Shown piece by piece: positions 59,301 through 64,000 of a stretch of 64,000 nt of DNA. How positions within the stretch are numbered: the first letter of the stretch is position 1; each line of letters begins with the position of its first letter. The stretch comes from Halomarinibacterium sp034670265 (GTDB lineage: Bacteria; Bacteroidota; Bacteroidia; Flavobacteriales; Flavobacteriaceae), in assembly GCA_034670265.1 (NCBI GenBank), contig JAXMNU010000002.1, positions 496,001 through 560,000 of the forward strand. The letters run 5' to 3'. The notes beneath the pieces are model-generated. The model saw only the letters and a list, made by a program, of their open reading frames with translations. It was not told where the DNA came from and ran no database searches. A program made the translations under genes and the position numbers.

Positions 59301-60816
59301 TGTAACAGCTGCACCCTACGATGCTATTTTAGATGGCACTACTGGGACCGTAGTAGTGGATCTTGCCGATTTACTATTGAGTGTAGATGAAGCTTGTGGA
59401 TATACAGTAACCACCGGTGGTGGTGCTCCTATTCCAGGATCTATTACCTCTTTATTTGGAGCCGACAATGGAGGCTCTGCAGGAGGTGCTGTGTACTTTG
59501 ATGTGACCGTAGGTCCAGAAGACATTAGTATCTTGGATATTGATATCAATACTGCCGATGCCGGTGCCTTTACTATGGAAGTATATACTCTTGTAGGTAC
59601 CTATGTAGGTAACGAAGGAAACTCAGGCGCTTGGACGCTTTCTGCCAATGGTTCTGGAACAGCGATGGGTCTTGATGTACCCTCAAATGCTGTGCTAGAT
59701 GCTCCTATAGTACTTACCGCAGGAACTACCTATGGTATGGCTCTGGTGCTAGATGCTTCACACGGACACGATTACACCAATGGAGATGGAACCAACCAGA
59801 ACTACTCCAATGCAGATGTTTCCCTATCCTTAGGAGCGGCTTCCAATGCTCCATTCGATGGAGCACCATTTAGCCCACGAGTGTTCAACGGAACCCTTAA
59901 CTATGAAATAGGAGAACCTGCAAGTACAACTATTGAGTTCGATTGTTCACAATTAGGTCTTAATGAAGTAGAGATAACTGTAACCGATGATAGTGGAAAC
60001 AGTTCTACTTGTACTGCAACGGTAAATGTGATTGACAATACAGATCCTATTTTGGTATGTATGGATGCAACAGTAGAATTGGATGAGAACGGTATGGCAG
60101 AAGTAACGCCAGACTTGTTCATCGACACCGCCAATTCATTTGATGCCTGTGGTATTACCATTACTGCGGTAGATGTAACCGATGTAACTTGTGATGATAT
60201 AGGAACGGCTATTACCGTAACAGTCTTTGCAAGTGATGCTAGTGGAAACTTAGCTTCTTGTACGGCTACCTTAACCGTAGTAGACCTACTAGGTCCAGCT
60301 ATCGAAGGTTGTCCAGCAGACCAGACGGTAGATCCAGGACCATTAAACTTGTTCTATGAGCTACCAGACTATTGGGCGCTTGGAGGTATCACGGCAGTGG
60401 ATAACTGTACGGATCCTGTGACCGACTTTAGTCAGACTCCAGCGGCAGGTACTTTATTGCCAGACGGTGTATATACTATTTCTATCTGTGCTACAGACGA
60501 GTACGGTAATGAAGGGTGTTGTACATTCGAACTTACCATCGAGAGTGTTCTTGGTAAGGATGACATTGCATTGGATAACGCCATTGCTATGTACCCTAAC
60601 CCAAGTGATGGTCAGGTGACTATATCCAACACATCTAATATTGTATTAGAAAAGGCTGTTATATATGATGCCAATGGAAGATTGGTACAGGAAGTAGACC
60701 TACGTGGTATGGCAACCGAGAGAACCTTTAATGTATCTAGTTTAGCTTCTGGAGTGTACATGGTACAAATCCAAAGTGAAGATGCACAGACAGTAAAACG
60801 ATTGATTAGAAGATAA
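56305..60816 (+). CDS. Large secreted HYR / P-domain protein with T9SS sorting domain
   Basis: A 1503-aa protein with signal peptide (ITFLLLMFLGFSTLQAQ). Region 50-310 is a Thr/Ala-rich domain of unknown family. A Cys-rich beta domain lies around 320-500. An HYR domain is at about 501-586 (PPVITCPADIVLDN, FDVGTTTVTASVTDSDGNTS). A duplicated about 155-residue domain occurs at about 629-789 and 1045-1202 (SLTSLFGANNGGSFGGAVYF; ITSLFGADNGGSAGGAVYF). A proprotein-convertase P-like domain (about 866-998; SHTWVGDIIVTLESPSGT) lies between the copies. Further HYR-like segments follow, and residues about 1428-1503 are a T9SS type A domain (AMYPNPSDGQVTI). Likely a surface adhesin or extracellular enzyme scaffold. 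Confidence 0.92.
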   Translation: MKKITFLLLMFLGFSTLQAQELTSTPTLSTSTDGATKKQMTVSNAGIFASRQTVTTASTRNAATVYFAVTQATENCDSTTGNPAQCGATTTMLSVETNPSTNRAPGAKYYIRSNTNNPWGQVTNEAAMDAAFGAGNWTQAFFETLVMGTVFSPGTNFVFLEGSDGGANELNTFLTTNLAAIEAWVNGGGKLILNAAPNEGSNINFGFGGTTLVYTDFSGNVAAVDPLHPAFVGPLTPTATAMSGTSYGHATISGTGYTNILLDSADSGVVLAEKDWGAGLVIVGGMTTTNWHSPSPQAFNFRANLFNYADDYGGAGCPPFDIAGPYCAPCNDPSGGFALACSLGPNSIIQGIDVSGVPGAVNVNSIDFNQESFGTAPTITVNLFCAPAAGPVPYGAVDTPFYTESFPLVAGDDGSCVTLTLTTPPSIDASCDTMWIEIVTPADTSRAVQTPPTCDGNTATGTNSWIVASACGINTPTSFAAIGFSNNDASYNATFECNLGDPPVITCPADIVLDNAAGQCGAVANYAGTAIDTEDGDISGDIVYTPPSGSFFDVGTTTVTASVTDSDGNTSTCDFDVTVNDVEDPVVVCTDFTAELDATGNVTVFPGDVATATDNCPGVTLEFQGSGGPMGSLTSLFGANNGGSFGGAVYFDVTIAGSDLEINAIDVNTADGSGGSFDIDVYTIPGTSVGNETNGGLWTLVSTGTGTAAGLNNPSNAVLATPFTLSASTSYGIAIVMDGSHGHDYTNGTGGNQNFSNADLSMSLGQASNAPFTPGIFSPRVFNGTLHYGSPAPPVPSLDFTCMDVGPNNVTVIATDAAGNTSTCTAVVTVEDNIAPVIVCIGEPTPVTDSASASPGLPFGGAPTVVTSTIDVTDDFIITDLDVDVDISHTWVGDIIVTLESPSGTVVTIIDRPGDITSPPDGCAGDNIVATLDDEAATPVEDECDAGTPTISGSFIPNNPLSAFDGESTLGTWTMTVEDAFPAFDDGVFNSWAINYTHDVTAAPYDAILDGTTGTVVVDLADLLLSVDEACGYTVTTGGGAPIPGSITSLFGADNGGSAGGAVYFDVTVGPEDISILDIDINTADAGAFTMEVYTLVGTYVGNEGNSGAWTLSANGSGTAMGLDVPSNAVLDAPIVLTAGTTYGMALVLDASHGHDYTNGDGTNQNYSNADVSLSLGAASNAPFDGAPFSPRVFNGTLNYEIGEPASTTIEFDCSQLGLNEVEITVTDDSGNSSTCTATVNVIDNTDPILVCMDATVELDENGMAEVTPDLFIDTANSFDACGITITAVDVTDVTCDDIGTAITVTVFASDASGNLASCTATLTVVDLLGPAIEGCPADQTVDPGPLNLFYELPDYWALGGITAVDNCTDPVTDFSQTPAAGTLLPDGVYTISICATDEYGNEGCCTFELTIESVLGKDDIALDNAIAMYPNPSDGQVTISNTSNIVLEKAVIYDANGRLVQEVDLRGMATERTFNVSSLASGVYMVQIQSEDAQTVKRLIRR

Positions 60817-60836
60817 TCATCATACATCTTAAACTT

Positions 60837-60868
60837 AAAAACCCCCTCCAGAAATGGAGGGGGTTTTG
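60837..60868 (+). terminator. Terminator of the 1503-aa gene
   Basis: ACCCCCTCCA / TGGAGGGGGT ten-bp stem, GAAA loop, TTTT; 20 bp after the stop. Confidence 0.92.
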
Positions 60869-60986
60869 TGTTTATAATAATTTATTGATATTTAAGTATT
60901 TATACTTATTGTAGCCTTTTATAATTGCCTATACTTTAGCTCCTAATAAAACTAACAAATTAATAATCCTTAAAAAACAATTTATT

Positions 60987-61520
60987 ATGGAACCAGTATT
61001 TATGGCACAAATTATGATGTTTGGAGGCACTTTTGCACCTAGAGGTTGGGCATATTGTGATGGTCAGTTACTATCAATTGCCCAGCACCAAGCATTATTT
61101 TCAATCTTAGGAACCACCTATGGAGGTGATGGAAGAACTACATTTGCATTACCTGACTTAAGAGGGCGACTTGGAATGCATCCAGGTAGTGGCCCTGGTC
61201 TTACACCACGACAACTTGGCCAAAAAGGAGGTAGCGAAACAAACACACTAACCTTAGCACAATTACCAAATATCCCTGTTAAAGTAAGTTCTGCAAATGC
61301 TTCGCAAACAGCAGCAACAAACGGTGCCTCTATAGCTACGCCAGGGACAACTTCTGGAAGAACTTTTACACCTACAGAAGGATTTAATACAGCAGCACCT
61401 GATATTACACTAAGTAGTAGTACAGCTGGGGGAAGCTCTCAAGCAATAAACAATATGCAGCCTTTTGAATGTGTAAATTATATCATTGCACTTGAGGGAC
61501 CCTATCCATCTAGAAATTAA
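60987..61520 (+). CDS. Tail-collar (microcystin-dependent-protein-like) protein 1
   Basis: A 177-aa protein with no signal peptide (MEPVFMAQIMMFGGTFAPRG). Collar core TTYGGDGRTTFALPDLRGR; a Ser/Thr/Ala-rich middle; and the family terminus YIIALEGPYPSRN. Residues about 85-145 are identical at protein level with the next gene. Such genes often occur in tandem in Bacteroidota. They resemble the collar domain of phage tail fibres, but there are no phage genes here. Role unknown; possibly a surface or particle-associated fibre tip. Confidence 0.85.
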   Translation: MEPVFMAQIMMFGGTFAPRGWAYCDGQLLSIAQHQALFSILGTTYGGDGRTTFALPDLRGRLGMHPGSGPGLTPRQLGQKGGSETNTLTLAQLPNIPVKVSSANASQTAATNGASIATPGTTSGRTFTPTEGFNTAAPDITLSSSTAGGSSQAINNMQPFECVNYIIALEGPYPSRN

Positions 61521-61582
61521 AATCTGTTCGAAAATTTGAACAAAAAATCATTATAAATAATAACAATTTAAAAACAAAAATT

Positions 61583-62113
61583 ATGGAACCATTTATAGCA
61601 GAAATTATCATGTTTGGAGGCAATTTTGCTCCTAGAGGCTGGGCATTTTGTGACGGTCAACTACTACCTATTTCACAATACACAGCACTATTTTCACTTA
61701 TTGGAACTACCTACGGTGGTGACGGTAGAACCACGTTTGCTTTGCCAGATTTAAGAGGACGTGCTGCCGTTCATCCAGGTAGTGGACCTGGGCTTTCTTC
61801 AAGAAAATTAGGTGAGAAAGGTGGAAGTGAAACAAACACACTAACTTTAGCTCAATTACCTAATATTCCAGTTAAAGTTAGTTCAGCAAATGCAAGTCAA
61901 ACCGCAGCAACCAATGGAGCTTCTATTGCAACACCTGGAACAACTTCTGGAAGAACTTTTACACCTACAGAAGGATTTAATACAGCTGCTCCAGATATTT
62001 CATTAAATGCTGGAACAGCAGGTGGTAGCTCACAAACTGTAAATAATATGCAACCTTTTGAATGTGTAAATTATATTATAGCATTACAGGGAATTTTTCC
62101 TAGTAGAAACTAG
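61583..62113 (+). CDS. Tail-collar (microcystin-dependent-protein-like) protein 2
   Basis: A 176-aa tandem paralogue of the preceding gene (MEPFIAEIIMFGGNFAPRG ... GIFPSRN), 62 bp downstream on the same strand, so probably co-transcribed. The two proteins differ mainly in the first 85 residues and just before the end. The shared middle differs at many third codon positions, so protein identity has been kept by selection. Confidence 0.86.
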   Translation: MEPFIAEIIMFGGNFAPRGWAFCDGQLLPISQYTALFSLIGTTYGGDGRTTFALPDLRGRAAVHPGSGPGLSSRKLGEKGGSETNTLTLAQLPNIPVKVSSANASQTAATNGASIATPGTTSGRTFTPTEGFNTAAPDISLNAGTAGGSSQTVNNMQPFECVNYIIALQGIFPSRN

Positions 62114-62130
62114 ACCAAATTAGTTTATAT

Positions 62131-62169
62131 AAAAAGCGTCAGTTAATAAGTTATCTGGCGCTCTTTTAG
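62131..62169. terminator. Bidirectional terminator between converging genes
   Basis: AGCGTCAG / CTGGCGCT (one wobble pair) with a 12-base loop and flanking A and T runs on both sides. It serves the tail-collar gene and the methyltransferase-like gene. Confidence 0.7.
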
Positions 62170-63197
62170 TTTTTAAAATTAAAATAGAGACCCGGTTTTT
62201 GTCCACACATATAGGTCGACACAAGATACTTTGAGGGAGTCATCATGGATCTAAATAAATGAAAATTATCAAGAGTTGTTAATCCGCTTTCATCTATTTT
62301 CAAAATTTCATCTTTAAAAATGGTAATACTAGTTTCCACATGTAATTCGTCAAAATTTTGAACCAACTTTCGTGGAATTAATATTTTCTTTTCTGGAAAT
62401 TCATAATTTGGAAATTCCTTAAAGTACTTGTCACTATGCTTTAGAATTTCAGATTTATTTAATGTAAATAAGGTTCCTAATTTTTTGAAATATGTTATAG
62501 GTTCCTCAGAGGATATTTTGTTAGCAAAACGTCTTTCAGAATTTACAGCTAACACATGTAAAGAAACATCTTCAGGTATTAACAGAACATTCTTTGGTAA
62601 TTGGTTTATTAAGTTAAATGTAATGGCTACTTGATGCTCTCCTTTTAATGAAGACATCATGGTTTCTATGACAACAATATCTATGTGCTTTTCAGGATTT
62701 ACTTTATAAGTAGTTGCATCGCAATGATGTAATTCACTTATATAATTTTCTATCCCAAAATAAGAAATAGTTTCTTGAAGTCCTTTAAAACTAAGTTTGT
62801 TTATTTCCAAAAAAGTAAAGGATATTTCATCAGGGCTAAAAATTGTAACAAGCGGCAATGCTAAAGTTGCAAAAGGACCAGTTCCAGCATATAAAATTTG
62901 AATCTTTTTTGACGGTTTTTCTTTCTGTTTTTCATAAACAGCTTTCAATAACCCTTTACAAAATTTTTGAGTTCTAAAAACATCATCCACACACAAGCCT
63001 GCCCATTTTGGCCCAATGGCCTTACCAGCCTCAGTAAAGATATTTTCACTTGTTTGGGAATCTTCAAAATTAATACTCGTAGCCTTCTCAAGAAGAGCTT
63101 TGTAATCTTTTACTGTTTCAAATATTTCACCGTAGGTAACCTCTTCACGAAATAAAACAGAAGAAATTTCGGATAATTTTTTTTTGGCTTTGTTCAT
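62166..63197 (-). CDS. SAM-dependent methyltransferase-like protein
   Basis: A 343-aa protein. A helical N-terminal domain (1-110) is followed by a Rossmann core with the glycine motif IQILYAGTGPFATLALPL, acidic strand ends SFTFLEINKLSFKGLQ and VVIETMMSSLKGEHQVA. This matches class I methyltransferases of the PRMT-like arrangement (GxGxx; double-E region). A C-terminal beta domain follows. Substrate unknown. It is flanked by tail-collar genes on both sides. Confidence 0.7.
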   Translation of the reverse strand: MNKAKKKLSEISSVLFREEVTYGEIFETVKDYKALLEKATSINFEDSQTSENIFTEAGKAIGPKWAGLCVDDVFRTQKFCKGLLKAVYEKQKEKPSKKIQILYAGTGPFATLALPLVTIFSPDEISFTFLEINKLSFKGLQETISYFGIENYISELHHCDATTYKVNPEKHIDIVVIETMMSSLKGEHQVAITFNLINQLPKNVLLIPEDVSLHVLAVNSERRFANKISSEEPITYFKKLGTLFTLNKSEILKHSDKYFKEFPNYEFPEKKILIPRKLVQNFDELHVETSITIFKDEILKIDESGLTTLDNFHLFRSMMTPSKYLVSTYMCGQKPGLYFNFKN

Positions 63198-63348
63198 AGG
63201 GGCTAAATATAAAAAAATTAAACACCTATTTATTTAAAATCATCCAAGAGAGTCTTATAACATTTATTTTAAACTGTTTATCGAATATAGAGTATAATTA
63301 ATTTTATAATTCTTATCTTGAAATTAACTAACCAATTAATTTCATTTA

Positions 63349-63912
63349 ATGATGGAAAAACCCATTTCCTCACGTAGGTCTTTTATTGCTAAAACTACCC
63401 TAGCAGTTATGGGAACGACCTTACTAACAACCTCAACTTCATTTGCTACTTTATTAAAAACCTCTTATCCTTTTGAAGGATATCAACCAGTTTTGGACTA
63501 CAAAAATGACATGAGAACTTTGCTTTCTGAAAAATCACTCAAAGTTTCTGGCACACTTTATACATCTGTAACAGATTTACAACCATGTGCAAATGCTTTG
63601 GTAGAAGTTTGGCATCTTTCCCCAAATTCCATAGAATTTAATCACAAGGGAAAAATTACAACAGATGAAAACGGAAAGTATACTTTTTACACTGATTTCC
63701 CAAACCGAAAGGAAGGCTATAAACCTCGTATTTTCTTTAAAGCTACTGCCGAAGGAAAAACTGTCTTCACAGAACTAATTATGGATACGCATCAAGCACA
63801 CATTTCCCATGCACATTGGGAACAAAATAAACACCTTGGAAACAAACTATTTCCAATCTATATGCCTTCAAAAACTGAAGGTGAAATACATTTCAACTTT
63901 ATTATTAACTAA
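63349..63912 (+). CDS. Exported intradiol-dioxygenase-fold protein, probably without catalytic iron site
   Basis: A 187-aa protein with a Tat-like signal (SSRRSFIAKTTLAVMGTTLL), although the second Arg is followed by Ser-Phe. Residues about 60-185 have the dioxygenase beta-sandwich pattern: NALVEVWHLSPNSIEF, TTDENGKYTFYTDFP, GYKPRIFFKATAEG. The HIH ligand pair that normally follows the Arg-Pro segment is replaced by IFF, and neither Tyr ligand is placed convincingly. It is therefore more likely a binding protein than an enzyme. A tail-collar gene follows 18 bp later. Confidence 0.7.
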   Translation: MMEKPISSRRSFIAKTTLAVMGTTLLTTSTSFATLLKTSYPFEGYQPVLDYKNDMRTLLSEKSLKVSGTLYTSVTDLQPCANALVEVWHLSPNSIEFNHKGKITTDENGKYTFYTDFPNRKEGYKPRIFFKATAEGKTVFTELIMDTHQAHISHAHWEQNKHLGNKLFPIYMPSKTEGEIHFNFIIN

Positions 63913-63930
63913 CCGAAAAACAAAAAAATT

Positions 63931-64000
63931 ATGGAACCATTTATTGGACAAATTCAAGCCTTTGGCTTTAACTTTCCACCACGTGGCTGGGCTACATGTA
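63931..64000 (+). CDS. Tail-collar protein 3 (5' end only)
   Basis: The ATG at 63931 opens MEPFIGQIQAFGFNFPPRGWATC and runs off the window, 18 bp after the dioxygenase-fold gene. The pattern PPRGWA-x-C and the MEPF start are those of the two complete copies. Confidence 0.85.
   Translation, partial: MEPFIGQIQAFGFNFPPRGWATC

Noticed and set aside
61230..61480. Recent gene conversion over the whole shared tail-collar segment
   Set aside because: Most of the segment differs at synonymous sites; only a block of about 45 bp is identical.
60987..62113. Prophage
   Set aside because: Only collar-domain proteins are present; no terminase, portal, capsid, tail tube or lysis gene, and no integrase.
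1..64000. tRNA or rRNA genes
   Set aside because: I looked for cloverleaf-like and conserved rRNA segments in the intergenic regions and saw none.

Overview
The window is a piece of a low-GC Flavobacteriaceae (Bacteroidota) chromosome. Several features support this: secreted proteins with type IX secretion (T9SS) type A C-terminal sorting domains, promoters of the TTG/TTTG-N18-20-TAnnTTTG type in place of E. coli -10/-35 boxes, a bacillithiol gene (bshC), the rpmB-rpmG-DUF4295 ribosomal block, a TonB-dependent receptor-like barrel with an N-terminal carboxypeptidase-regulatory domain, and many SPII lipoproteins. I see no rRNA, tRNA, CRISPR array, transposase or integrase. The species cannot be named from the sequence alone.

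Layout. 1-13.8 kb is mostly core: partial yidC, pyrG, a DUF922 protease-like gene, OsmC, a LysM/periplasmic-binding lipoprotein, guaA, a leucine-rich T9SS protein, bshC, an M14 peptidase and a HAD phosphatase. 13.8-24 kb is an accessory region. It holds a three-gene ABC-3C-type conflict operon (SMC-like ATPase, small middle component, Mrr-like nuclease effector) with a palindromic operator on its promoter. Next comes a small HTH/coiled-coil protein, a 13-unit 21-bp tandem array and a 161-aa helical protein. A large M35-like metalloprotease with DUF1566 domains follows, flanked by a perfect 35-bp direct repeat, then a cupredoxin-like lipoprotein and a short tail-collar protein. 24-38.5 kb returns to mixed housekeeping genes: lipase plus PsiD-like decarboxylase, glycosyltransferase, rimO, a SET protein, ftsY, rpmB/rpmG, cinA, HPt, FAH and an exonuclease. 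38.6-40.9 kb is a second accessory patch: two cassette-like orphan genes separated by a large hairpin element, then a second copy of the HTH + 21-bp array module (11 exact 21-bp units) whose 161-aa partner survives only as a 3' remnant. 41-56 kb carries an E2 acyltransferase, GT2, recR, a T9SS BNR protein, a Na+/solute symporter, the receptor-like barrel, fabH and htpG. 56-64 kb holds a 1503-aa HYR/P-domain T9SS adhesin-like protein, three full or partial tail-collar (microcystin-dependent-like) proteins, a methyltransferase-like protein and a dioxygenase-fold protein that lacks the catalytic His-x-His.

Most noteworthy. (1) The duplicated module [161-aa protein] - [terminator] - [21-bp degenerate tandem array] - [120-aa HTH/coiled-coil protein] at 16.9-18.2 kb and 39.8-40.5 kb keeps the 21-bp period at both loci while the repeat sequence has diverged. 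I know of no named system that matches it. (2) The ABC-3C operon is a probable anti-phage or anti-plasmid system. (3) Two probable small RNAs or attenuators lie upstream of fabH and upstream of the receptor gene. (4) A dispersed palindromic repeat family has entered three protein-coding genes in frame, at inter-domain linkers or a signal peptide.
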